Assembly (NCBI GenBank): GCA_904384205.1
Contig: CAJFJY010000004.1
Location: 1 to 35,395 of the forward strand
Direction: 5' to 3'
Source of the DNA: an uncultured Clostridia bacterium
GTDB lineage: Bacteria > Bacillota > Clostridia > TANB77 > CAG-508
Length of the DNA stretch: 35,395 nucleotides
The notes below the pieces were generated by a model. It worked only from the letters and a program-made list of their open reading frames with translations. It ran no database searches and was not told the DNA's origin. Both the position numbers and the translations under genes were made by a program. Positions within the stretch are counted from its first letter, which is position 1; each line of letters starts with the position of its first letter. Positions 6,734 to 14,147 of the stretch are shown one piece after another.

Positions 6734-9145
6734 ATGAAAGTTCTATTTGCTGTAAGTAATGAAGAGATATCAGAGTCTATAGTAAAAAGATATCAAAAAG
6801 AATATAAAGAAATTATTTCATATAAAAATGTATATTACTTTAATGCAATATTAAAAGAATTACAAAGAGATAAAACTTATGACAGAATAGTCATAAGCGA
6901 AGATTTGGAAACTTTTTCACATACACAATATGATCAAATAGATAAATTTATATTTGAAAAGTTAGATGGAATTAGTGATGAAGCATTTAATCAAGATGGA
7001 GATAGTATACCAATAGTACTTATATGCACTGACAGAAGAACAAAATCAGATCAAATGTTATCTAAGTTTTTTGGCATAGGAATTTACAATGCAGTAATTG
7101 GAAATGATAGAAGCATAGAAGAAGTATGTAATCTAATACGTAAACCACGTTCAAAAAGAGATGCAAAAACATATTATAAAATAGAATCAGAAGATGTTAA
7201 TTATAAGCCAGAAAATGAAAATGATGTCAGTGAAGTAGAAATACAGAATATATTAGCACATTTTAAAAGATTAGGAAAAAATGAAGCTAAATATGTTGAG
7301 AGTTTTGACAATATTGCAGCACAGTATAATGATATGCAATTAAAAGTTATATGTAAATTTTTGCCACTTAATGTAAGAGCAGTATTGGAAGAAAGTTCTC
7401 CAAAATATCAGAAACTTATATCATATAATAAAAAAGTATCTAAAGACTTAAAAAAGCCAGAAAATGTTGAAAAAGTAAATAAAGGTACAACTGAAAAATT
7501 ATTGAAATTGAAAGATCATGATAATATTTTATCTAACCCAGTTGTAATACCATCAGCTATAAAAACAGAAGGAAAAAGAAAATTAACAAGAGCACCAAAA
7601 GTAGTACAAACACAGAATAACATAGATGAAATAGAAAAGATAGTAGAGCCAGAAGCTACGCAGATGACACAAACTAGAGAAGTAAAACAAGAACCAATAA
7701 CTAATGTAGAAGAAATAAAAACTGAACCAGTAAATGAAAATGTAGTAGTTGAAGCTCCAAAGAAAAGAAGAGGAAGACCACCTAAAAAACAAGTGGCAGA
7801 ACAAGAAGTTCAAAAACCAAAAAGAGGAAGAGGAAGACCACCTAAAAAAGAAAAATTGGAAGAAGAAAACACAGTTCTTCCCGGATTCGAAGATGTTAAT
7901 GATAACATAAATGATACAGTCTTACCTGGATTTGATGATTACAACAACCAAAAAGATGAAAATGATACAATATTACCAGGATTTGAAGATTTCGATAGCA
8001 AAGAGCCTGAAAATGACACAGTATTACCAGGATTTGATGATTACAATACTTCACAAGAGAGTAACAATATTGAGTTACCAGGAATAGATGACGATGATTG
8101 GGCTGATGAAAAAGAAACAATTAGAGTAATAAATAGTAGTAGCTCTGCAAAAAGTAATACTCCTACTAATTATTCTAATAATAATGTATCAAATAACGAC
8201 TACAATAATAACCAATATAAACCAACAAGTGAAAATTACTTAGCTAAAAATGAAGCAGAAGAAATAGATAATGTAGACATTTCAAATCTATTAACATCTG
8301 ATAAAAAGATAGCTTGTTTTGTAGGAACAAGTAAAAATGGAACATCATTCATAATAAATAATATAGCTCAAATCTTATCAGCAAATGGTATAAATACAGC
8401 AATTTTAGATACAACAAAAAATAGAAATGCATATTACATTTATACAAAAAATGAAGAAGAACTAAGAAAAATATCTTCTCAATGTATAGATGGATTAATT
8501 CAAGGACAAGCAAACGGAATAAAAGCAAATAAGAATTTAACAGTTTATACAGACTTACCAAATGAAAGTGACTCAATTAAATATTCTGGAAAAATATTAG
8601 AAACGCTAGTAAAAAATCATTCATTAATATTAGTGGACTGTGATTTTGATACACCATTTAACTATTTTAAACAAGCACAAGAGATATATTTAGTACAATC
8701 ATTAGATGTTTTAACAATACAACCTCTAACAGCATTCTTAAGAGAACTAAAAGCTAAAAACATATTAGAAGAATCAAAATTAAAAATAGTCTTGAACAAA
8801 GTTGTAAAAGTAAGAGGAATTAATGAACAAGCAATAATAGGAGGAATGGCATATTATAATGACCCAGCAATGTCATATATGACAGAATTATTTGATAGAA
8901 CATTAATAAAATACATATCAATACCATTTGACCAAGATGTATATGCAAATTATTTAGGATCTTTGATTGATTGTGATATATCATTAAAAAGATATCCAAA
9001 AAATATAATGCAATCATTAAATGAATTATCAAATGTAGTTTATCCATTAATATCTGGAAAATCTACATATAAGCCACCAACAGTTAATAATAACGGTTTT
9101 TCACCTAGTATAAATTCAACATTGAATCAAATGAGAAAATATTAA
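6734..9145 (+). CDS. CpaE/TadZ-like protein: receiver-like domain, AT-hooks, LPGF repeats, deviant MinD/ParA ATPase
   Basis: The 803-residue protein has four parts. Residues 1-140 look like a degenerate receiver domain (KVLFAVSN, YDRIVISED, IPIVLICTD, GIYNAVIGND). Residues 155-250 are helical. Residues 340-460 are disordered and carry two AT-hooks (RRGRPPKK near 345 and RGRGRPPKK near 365) followed by five acidic repeats centred on LPGFDD/LPGFED. After an Asn-rich linker, residues about 520-790 resemble the SIMIBI MinD/ParA ATPase fold: IACFVGTSKNGTSFIINNIA replaces the KGGxGKT Walker A, and LILVDCDFDTPF is a Walker B-like strand. A pseudo-receiver plus deviant MinD domain is the architecture of CpaE/TadZ pilus-polarity proteins, but no other Tad gene is present. 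AT-hooks suggest binding to AT-rich DNA. Start ATG follows AAGGGGG inside the previous stop region. Confidence 0.75.
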   Translation: MKVLFAVSNEEISESIVKRYQKEYKEIISYKNVYYFNAILKELQRDKTYDRIVISEDLETFSHTQYDQIDKFIFEKLDGISDEAFNQDGDSIPIVLICTDRRTKSDQMLSKFFGIGIYNAVIGNDRSIEEVCNLIRKPRSKRDAKTYYKIESEDVNYKPENENDVSEVEIQNILAHFKRLGKNEAKYVESFDNIAAQYNDMQLKVICKFLPLNVRAVLEESSPKYQKLISYNKKVSKDLKKPENVEKVNKGTTEKLLKLKDHDNILSNPVVIPSAIKTEGKRKLTRAPKVVQTQNNIDEIEKIVEPEATQMTQTREVKQEPITNVEEIKTEPVNENVVVEAPKKRRGRPPKKQVAEQEVQKPKRGRGRPPKKEKLEEENTVLPGFEDVNDNINDTVLPGFDDYNNQKDENDTILPGFEDFDSKEPENDTVLPGFDDYNTSQESNNIELPGIDDDDWADEKETIRVINSSSSAKSNTPTNYSNNNVSNNDYNNNQYKPTSENYLAKNEAEEIDNVDISNLLTSDKKIACFVGTSKNGTSFIINNIAQILSANGINTAILDTTKNRNAYYIYTKNEEELRKISSQCIDGLIQGQANGIKANKNLTVYTDLPNESDSIKYSGKILETLVKNHSLILVDCDFDTPFNYFKQAQEIYLVQSLDVLTIQPLTAFLRELKAKNILEESKLKIVLNKVVKVRGINEQAIIGGMAYYNDPAMSYMTELFDRTLIKYISIPFDQDVYANYLGSLIDCDISLKRYPKNIMQSLNELSNVVYPLISGKSTYKPPTVNNNGFSPSINSTLNQMRKY
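7874..8096 (+). repeat. In-gene repeats encoding five LPGF(D/E)D acidic units
   Basis: Five units of about 16-17 residues (TVLPGFED, TVLPGFDD, TILPGFED, TVLPGFDD, IELPGIDD) follow one another at residues about 381-452 of the CpaE-like protein. The DNA repeats are imperfect, so they are diverged tandem duplications. Confidence 0.85.
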
Positions 9146-9172
9146 AAGTAAACATTAAGGGGGAAAAGAAAA

Positions 9173-10267
9173 GTGCTGATAGCAATTGTAGTAATACTAA
9201 TAATTGTAGTAATTGGTTTAATAATATATAACCTAAGCATCCATAAAAAAATACAAACTTTTAAAAATATAAATCAAAAAATAACAAATTTATCTGTTGT
9301 TCAAGATTTTATAAATACTATTGGAGAAACTTCATCAGTTGATGAAAAAATAAAGAAAATAAACGAAATATTAATAGAAAAATATGAAATAAAATATTCA
9401 ACAATAGTAGTATTTGATGGTGCAGAATATATAATAAAAGCTTCAAATGTTGACCAAAGACATTGGGAATCATTAAAAAGCTTACAAGATGTAGAAATGT
9501 TTAAAGATAGCATATCATCAGGAATACCAAAATATGTTACAGTAAATAATGAAAATGAAAGATTACCATATCAAAAAATGGAATTTGGAAGAGCAAAATC
9601 AGCTATATTTTTCCCTTTATATATAGATAATGTATATATAGGATACTGGATTATAGAAAGTGGAACACCACATGACTTTGACAATGTAGATACAACTGTA
9701 CTAGAAGTAATAAAAGAAAATATAGTATCAGTATTAAAAACAGTAACACATCAAAGAACATTAGAAGCAATTGTAAGACAAGACTTATTTACAGGGTTAA
9801 ACTCAGAAGAATATCTATATGGCGAAGGAAAAAGAGTAATTGATCAATATACTACTTCTACAATATGTATGTTTAGAATTAATAATCTAGAAGAAATAAA
9901 TAAAAAATGCTCAAGAGAACTTGGAAATGAAGTTGTAACTCAAGTAAGTAATATTATTAAAGAAAATATAGCCGATACATATGTTTTTGTAAGATATATG
10001 GGACCTAAATTTGTAATTGCATTTTCAGGAGTAAATATAGATAGTGTTGCAGATTTCTTAAATGATATAAAAGCAACAATAGAAAACACAGTAGTCAGTT
10101 TAAAAAATGAAGAAGGAGAAATCATAAAAGGGCAACAAGCAAAACCAGTATTAAATTTTGCATTAGCAACATATTATAAAGGAACAGGATTAGAAGAATT
10201 ATTGAAAAAGCTAGAAGACTACTTAGACCATGCAGATAAAAAAGAAAGCGAAATTACAAATATTTAA
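9173..10267 (+). CDS. Membrane-anchored GAF plus degenerate GGDEF protein
   Basis: The GTG start at 9173 follows TAAGGGGG. The 364-residue protein has an N-terminal helix (LIAIVVILIIVVIGLIIY, about 2-19), a coiled linker, a GAF-like sensor domain at about 45-170 (TIVVFDG, SAIFFPLYID, YIGYWIIES) and a diguanylate-cyclase-like domain at about 190-350 (RQDLFTGLNSEEYL, ICMFRINNLEEINKKC). The active-site loop reads RYMGPKFVIAF where GGDEF would be, so catalytic acids are lost and no RxxD inhibitory site is seen. It should not make c-di-GMP. A nucleotide-binding or protein-interaction role is the usual inference for such domains. It is 27 bases behind the CpaE-like gene and 18 before ireB, so co-transcribed. 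Confidence 0.85.
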   Translation: MLIAIVVILIIVVIGLIIYNLSIHKKIQTFKNINQKITNLSVVQDFINTIGETSSVDEKIKKINEILIEKYEIKYSTIVVFDGAEYIIKASNVDQRHWESLKSLQDVEMFKDSISSGIPKYVTVNNENERLPYQKMEFGRAKSAIFFPLYIDNVYIGYWIIESGTPHDFDNVDTTVLEVIKENIVSVLKTVTHQRTLEAIVRQDLFTGLNSEEYLYGEGKRVIDQYTTSTICMFRINNLEEINKKCSRELGNEVVTQVSNIIKENIADTYVFVRYMGPKFVIAFSGVNIDSVADFLNDIKATIENTVVSLKNEEGEIIKGQQAKPVLNFALATYYKGTGLEELLKKLEDYLDHADKKESEITNI

Positions 10268-10285
10268 CTAAAAAGGAGGAAAAAT

Positions 10286-10540
10286 ATGAATTTTGATAAA
10301 ACAATGAGTTTTGAAGTTGAAAAAGCAGAAAATGCTAAAACAAAAGAAGTGTTAAAAGAAGTTTATGAAGCATTACAAGAAAAAGGATACAATCCTATAA
10401 ACCAAATAGTAGGTTACATTTTATCAGGAGATCCTACATATATAACTAGCCATAAAGATGCAAGAAATAAAATAAGAACAATTGAAAGAGATGAACTATT
10501 AGAAAAAATGGTTAAAAATTATATAGGAATAGAAGAATAA
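10286..10540 (+). CDS. ireB: IreB family regulatory phosphoprotein
   Basis: The 84-residue protein matches the UPF0297/IreB family along its whole length: it starts [12 protein letters not shown], with [20 protein letters not shown] and [13 protein letters not shown]. In enterococci, IreB is phosphorylated on N-terminal threonines by the PASTA kinase IreK and tunes cephalosporin and cell-wall stress tolerance. A Thr at position 6 is present here. Its usual neighbour is ruvX, as seen here with a one-base TAATG overlap. The ribosome binding site is AAGGAGG. The common upstream alaS is absent and the CpaE-like operon takes its place. Confidence 0.95.
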   Translation: MNFDKTMSFEVEKAENAKTKEVLKEVYEALQEKGYNPINQIVGYILSGDPTYITSHKDARNKIRTIERDELLEKMVKNYIGIEE

Positions 10541-10965
10541 TGAGAATATTAGGAATTGATTATGGAGAAGCACGAGTAGGAGTATCAATCACAGACGAAT
10601 TAAATATAACTGTACAAGGATTAGAAACTATTCAAAGAAATAATTCTGATAAAAATGTGCTTAAAAGACTAGATGAAATATTAGAAAAATATGATATAGA
10701 TACAATTGTTGTAGGATTACCATTAAATTTAAATGGTACAAAATCTCAAAGAACAGAAATAACAGAAAAATTTATTCATAAGTTAAAATGTAAATATAAC
10801 AAATTAAAAATAGATACAATGGATGAAAGATTAACAACAGTAGAAGCACAAAAAACTATGAATTTATTAAATGTTAATAAATCAAAGAAAAAGGAAATAG
10901 TAGACACAATTGCAGCTGTATACATATTAGAAGCATATTTAAAAAGAAACAACATACAAAAATAA
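10540..10965 (+). CDS. ruvX: RuvX/YqgF family pre-16S rRNA nuclease / resolvase-like protein
   Basis: The 141-residue product has the RNase H-like fold of the YqgF family: [19 protein letters not shown] with the first catalytic Asp at residue 6, TIVVGLPLNLNGT in the middle, DERLTTVEA, and a C-terminal VDTIAAVYILEAYL with the last acidic position. Family members process the 5' end of 16S rRNA and were also proposed as Holliday-junction resolvases. It overlaps ireB by one base, so translation is coupled. No clear terminator follows before the next promoter. Confidence 0.95.
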   Translation: MRILGIDYGEARVGVSITDELNITVQGLETIQRNNSDKNVLKRLDEILEKYDIDTIVVGLPLNLNGTKSQRTEITEKFIHKLKCKYNKLKIDTMDERLTTVEAQKTMNLLNVNKSKKKEIVDTIAAVYILEAYLKRNNIQK

Positions 10966-10993
10966 AAAAATAAAATATTATATAAAAATAGTA

Positions 10994-11022
10994 TTGCAGT
11001 TTTTTATTAAATAATGTATATT
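10994..11022 (+). promoter_or_regulatory. Probable promoter of the DUF1292 gene
   Basis: TTGCAG at 10994-10999, a 17-base spacer and TATATT at 11017-11022. The transcript would carry the family I element in its 5' leader. Confidence 0.5.
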
Positions 11023-11078
11023 ATATTTAATATTTGCATATTAAGCAAAAAAATGTAGATATTAATATTATATTATTA

Positions 11079-11217
11079 TAAGAAAAGCGTTTTGCTATGT
11101 TAGTCTTTGAAGCCAAAGCAAAACATATGCCACTCACTTCGTTCGGGCGGACTAATGTAGCTTAACCTTGCTTTATACGGAAAGATGCATTAAAAAATGC
11201 ACTTTCCTATAAAGTAA
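11079..11217 (+). repeat. Family I structured element, copy 2
   Basis: It begins TAAGAAAAGCGTTTTGCT and contains a long variable hairpin (TTAGTC...GACTAA), the conserved core GTAGCTTAACCTTG, then a closing hairpin TTATACGGAAAG...CTTTCCTATAA. The same order is seen at 31353 and, inverted, at 1371. It ends 26 bases before the DUF1292 start codon. Confidence 0.75.
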
Positions 11218-11242
11218 AAAAATAATTGAAAGGAGAAATAAT

Positions 11243-11554
11243 ATGGACGAAAACGAAAATTTTGAAGGAGAAGAACTAGATAATATAATCATACTAAATG
11301 ATGAAGATGGTAATGAGGTTAAATTTGAATTTTTAGATTTAATTGATTATGAAGACGAAGAATATATAGTTTTATTACCAGTCACAGAAGAAGGAGAAGA
11401 GGAAGAAGGAGAAGTTGTAATCTTAAAAGTTGAAGATACAGACGATGATTCAGAAGAAGAATCATATGTAAGTGTTGAAAATGAAGATACACTAAACAAA
11501 GTTTTTGAAATATTTAAAGAAAGATTCAAAGATGATTTCGATTTTGTTGACTAA
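11243..11554 (+). CDS. DUF1292 family protein (YrzB-like)
   Basis: The 103-residue strongly acidic protein has the DUF1292 pattern: IILNDEDGNEVKFEFLDLID, a strand YIVLLPVTE, a glutamate run, EVVILKVED and a C-terminal LNKVFEIFKERFKDDFDFVD. The family commonly follows ireB-ruvX in Bacillota and its function is unknown. The ribosome binding site AAAGGAG precedes ATG 11243. Here the family I element separates it from ruvX and it has a probable promoter and terminator of its own. Confidence 0.93.
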   Translation: MDENENFEGEELDNIIILNDEDGNEVKFEFLDLIDYEDEEYIVLLPVTEEGEEEEGEVVILKVEDTDDDSEEESYVSVENEDTLNKVFEIFKERFKDDFDFVD

Positions 11555-11561
11555 AATCATA

Positions 11562-11590
11562 ATGGCAGATAATTTAGTCTGCCAATTTTT
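11562..11590 (+). terminator. Rho-independent terminator after the DUF1292 gene
   Basis: TGGCAGA and TCTGCCA form a 7-bp stem with an 8-base loop, followed by a T-run. Confidence 0.85.
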
Positions 11591-11735
11591 TAAATTATAG
11601 GAAATGTAATTTCCTATAATTTAAAAAATACAGTTGCACACAAATTTTACTAATGTAAAATTTGGCGCATGAACAATTACGCGGGCTTTAAAATGTTATA
11701 AACAGATAAAATGTTCAAAAAAGCCCGCTATTGTT
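11590..11735. repeat. Family IV structured element, copy 1
   Basis: Three hairpins in order: AAATTATAGGAAAT/ATTTCCTATAATTT, then AAATTTTAC/GTAAAATTT after TTGCACAC, then GAACAAT..GCGGGCTTT/AAAGCCCGC..ATTGTTC. The element at 26892 has the same order, with similar first and second hairpins and a different but again self-complementary third. It lies between a terminator and the next gene. Confidence 0.65.
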
Positions 11736-11787
11736 CTATTATATAACTCAAACTTATAGTTATAAGATAATATAGGGGGAATAACAA

Positions 11788-12267
11788 ATGAGTAAATTTT
11801 CAACATATTTATTATTAATGTTTATGATAATATTTTGGTTGCTAAGAATTGTAATAACAATAATGGCACAACTAGGAAAAGATTTTATGGGAATTGTCCC
11901 AATAAATCAAACTTTTGAAGTAGTATTATTATTCTTGTTTTTGCTTTGTGCAATATTAGTAGTAAAAAGAAAACTACTAGGACCTTTATTATATTTAGGA
12001 TTACATGCAGTATACTTTGGAGGAGACATAACAGATAAAATAGGAATTTTAGCATCTGGAGAAACATTAACTATGGGGCAATCTGCAGATTTAATGTTAT
12101 CAATTATAGGAATAATAATACCTCTAGCAGTTTTGATAGACCTATTATTAGATAGAGGAAGAAAAGAACATCCAGTAGATAAAAAGACAGACTGGTTCTA
12201 CAAAAATGAAAAATTCGATCGTGAATTAGATGAAAGAGCAGATAAAAATAATTATAGAACTTTATAA
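11788..12267 (+). CDS. Hypothetical four-helix membrane protein
   Basis: The 159-residue protein starts at ATG after AGGGGG. It has about four hydrophobic segments: LLLMFMIIFWLLRIVITIMA (about 8-27), VVLLFLFLLCAILVV (about 46-60), LGPLLYLGLHAVYFGG (about 63-78) and LMLSIIGIIIPLAVLIDLLL (about 102-121). A charged cytoplasmic tail follows, containing DWFYKNEKFDRELDERADKN. The tail pattern with a tryptophan and alternating charges suggests a soluble interaction segment. I do not recognise the family. It is monocistronic between the family IV element and a terminator. No catalytic motif is visible. Confidence 0.8.
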   Translation: MSKFSTYLLLMFMIIFWLLRIVITIMAQLGKDFMGIVPINQTFEVVLLFLFLLCAILVVKRKLLGPLLYLGLHAVYFGGDITDKIGILASGETLTMGQSADLMLSIIGIIIPLAVLIDLLLDRGRKEHPVDKKTDWFYKNEKFDRELDERADKNNYRTL

Positions 12268-12346
12268 AAGCTCTTCTAATACACAATGTTTATAGTGACT
12301 GAAAGTATGTTATATTATAAATCAAAAAATTTAATAGTATTATTTA

Positions 12347-12374
12347 GCCCCTCCATTAATTGAAGGGGCATTTT
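12347..12374 (+). terminator. Rho-independent terminator
   Basis: GCCCCTCCA and TGAAGGGGC pair with one mismatch across a 5-base loop, followed by ATTTT. Confidence 0.75.
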
Positions 12375-12409
12375 AAAAAAATAAGTAGAGAAGCAGGAGA
12401 GTGAGAATA

Positions 12410-13303
12410 GTGAGCGATAATATGAATATTAACTGGTATCCAGGCCATATGGCAAAAACAAAAAGACAAATAATAGAAGATTTAAAAATAATAGATATAG
12501 TAGTAGAGCTATTAGATGCTAGAATACCAATATCAAGTAGAAATCCAGATATCGAAGAAATAACAAAAAATAAGAAAAAAATTATAGTACTTAATAAGTG
12601 TGACTTAGCAGATGAAAAAGAAAATGATAGATGGCTACAATATTTTAAATCAAAAGGAATATCAGCAGTACTCACAGATTCTAATACAGGAAAAGGAATA
12701 AATAACTTTATAAAAGAAGTAGAAAAAATGATGGAAGAAGAACAAAAAATATTAGCACAAAAAGGAAGAACAGGAAGAAAAACAAGAGTAATGATATTGG
12801 GAATACCAAATGTAGGAAAATCATCATTTATAAATAGGATATCAAAAAGAAGTAGCGCAGGAGTAGGAAATAAACCGGGAGTAACAAAACAGAAACAATG
12901 GATACGAATAAACGAAAAAATTGAATTATTAGACACACCAGGAGTATTATGGCCTAAATTTCAAAGTGAAGAAGTAGCATTAAATTTAGCTTTTACAGGA
13001 ACAATAAAAGAAGAAATATTAGATAAAGTAGAAATTGCATATCAACTAGTAAAATATTTGTTAGAAAACTATAGAGAGAATTTGTGCAAAAGATACAACT
13101 TAACAAACGAATATATAGAAACAATTTTAAAACAAGATAGAGCAGAAAATGAAAATATATATGAAATAATGTTAGAAATAGGAAGAAAAAGAAAATGCTT
13201 AATATCAGGTGGTAATGTAGACGAAGAAAAAACATCTAGAATGATAATTGATGAATTTAAAAATGGAATACTAGGAAAGATAACATTAGAAAAGGTGAAA
13301 TAA
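12410..13303 (+). CDS. rbgA: Ribosome biogenesis GTPase RbgA (YlqF)
   Basis: The 297-residue protein is a circularly permuted GTPase. The N-terminus has NINWYPGHMAKTKR; the G4 motif VLNKCDL comes first, followed by G1 GIPNVGKSSFIN and G3 LLDTPGVLWP. The C-terminal helical domain follows. RbgA drives late 50S subunit maturation, and its GTPase is stimulated by the ribosome. GTG at 12410 is chosen because AGGAG at 12395-12399 gives a 10-base spacing; the GTG at 12401 abuts the site and the ATG at 12422 is too far. It is followed after one base by mrnC, another 50S maturation factor, so the pair forms a ribosome-assembly operon. Confidence 0.95.
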   Translation: MSDNMNINWYPGHMAKTKRQIIEDLKIIDIVVELLDARIPISSRNPDIEEITKNKKKIIVLNKCDLADEKENDRWLQYFKSKGISAVLTDSNTGKGINNFIKEVEKMMEEEQKILAQKGRTGRKTRVMILGIPNVGKSSFINRISKRSSAGVGNKPGVTKQKQWIRINEKIELLDTPGVLWPKFQSEEVALNLAFTGTIKEEILDKVEIAYQLVKYLLENYRENLCKRYNLTNEYIETILKQDRAENENIYEIMLEIGRKRKCLISGGNVDEEKTSRMIIDEFKNGILGKITLEKVK

Positions 13304-13304
13304 A

Positions 13305-13697
13305 ATGGAAGAATTTCTAGAAATAAAAAGAACAGTAGAAGAAGTAAAATTAATGCCACCACTAACATGGGCATATATAGGAGATTGCGTATATGAATTA
13401 TATGTTAGAACCAAACTAGTAAATGAAACAAACCTAAAACCACATTATTTACATATAGAAGCAATAAAAAAAGTAAAAGCAAAAGCACAAGCAGAAACAC
13501 TAAATAAAATATATGAAGAATTAACAGAAGAAGAAAAAGATGTAGTAAGAAGAGGAAGAAATGCAGAAAATCATCATTTGCCAAAAAATGCAAATGTACA
13601 AGAATATATGTATTCAACGGCATTTGAAGCATTAATAGGTTACTTATATTTAACAAAACAAGAAAAAAGATTAAAACAAATACTTGATTTTTGTTAA
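13305..13697 (+). CDS. mrnC: Mini-ribonuclease III
   Basis: The 130-residue protein is an RNase III catalytic domain without the double-stranded RNA-binding domain, as in MrnC. It has PPLTWAYIGDCVYELYVR with the catalytic Asp, KPHYLHIEAIKKVKA, RRGRNAENHHLPKN and the second catalytic site in AFEALIGYLYL. The family trims 23S rRNA precursor ends on 50S particles. ATG 13305 starts one base after the rbgA stop. The C-terminus ends FC-stop, and the ileS promoter lies over the last codons. Confidence 0.95.
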   Translation: MEEFLEIKRTVEEVKLMPPLTWAYIGDCVYELYVRTKLVNETNLKPHYLHIEAIKKVKAKAQAETLNKIYEELTEEEKDVVRRGRNAENHHLPKNANVQEYMYSTAFEALIGYLYLTKQEKRLKQILDFC

Positions 13698-13711
13698 AAT
13701 CGTGATATAAT
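13684..13711 (+). promoter_or_regulatory. Promoter of the ileS T-box leader
   Basis: TTGATT at 13684-13689, a 16-base spacer and TATAAT at 13706-13711. It overlaps the end of mrnC. Confidence 0.7.
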
Positions 13712-13736
13712 ATTAAAAATTAAAAAGAAAAGGCAA

Positions 13737-13979
13737 AAATAAGGACAACATAAATAGAAATATCTTAAAGAGAGCCAAAGGAAGCTGTGAATTTGGTAAG
13801 TAAAAACTATTTATTATCACCTTATTAGTCACTAAATCGAAAAAATTAATTTAAGTAAATTTAGTCGTAACTCTGCGTTAAAGAGAAATGAGAGAGTAAT
13901 AATATAATTTGTCATATATTATGCTAAATTAGGTGGTACCGCGGAAACTACTTCGTCCTATAGATGAAGTAGTTTTTTT
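13737..13979 (+). promoter_or_regulatory. T-box riboswitch (isoleucine)
   Basis: The leader contains the hallmark T-box AAATTAGGTGGTACCGCGG (13925-13943) and, overlapping it, a terminator AACTACTTC/GAAGTAGTT plus T-run (13946-13979). A candidate specifier ATC (13816-13818) sits in the stem I region and agrees with the downstream ileS. Uncharged tRNA-Ile would stabilise the antiterminator and switch the gene on. Confidence 0.93.
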
Positions 13980-13983
13980 GTTC

Positions 13984-14130
13984 ACCCAGGATTTAGGGAC
14001 GGTCCTTAAAATCCCTTCTAAAAGGGATTTTGGGGACGGACCTCAAAAAATTTAAAAATTTCAAAATTGAAACCTGTCCCCAATTGACCAAAAATGGTTA
14101 AATGGTACCTGTCCCCAATTGACCAAAAAT
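13984..14130 (+). repeat. Family V GTCCCC-type repeat cluster in the ileS leader
   Basis: It contains GGGACGGTCC and GGGGACGGACC flanking a hairpin AAAATCCCTT/AAGGGATTTT, and then two direct copies of ACCTGTCCCCAATTGACC with the same AAAAAT continuation (14072-14095 and 14107-14130). The unit ends just before the ileS ribosome binding site. Short GTCCCC inverted units like this resemble REP-type repeats mobilised by Y1 transposases; no transposase is in the window. Confidence 0.7.
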
Positions 14131-14147
14131 TAGAAGGAGGTATTTTT

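Noticed and set aside
7583..8120. Minus-strand frames opposite the AT-hook and LPGF region
   Set aside because: Phe/Tyr/His-rich antisense translations of a repetitive coding stretch, without start signals.
6314..9145. A complete Tad or type IV secretion locus
   Set aside because: Only a TrbC-like layout and a CpaE-like protein are present. No secretion ATPase, prepilin peptidase, VirB4 or coupling protein is encoded nearby.
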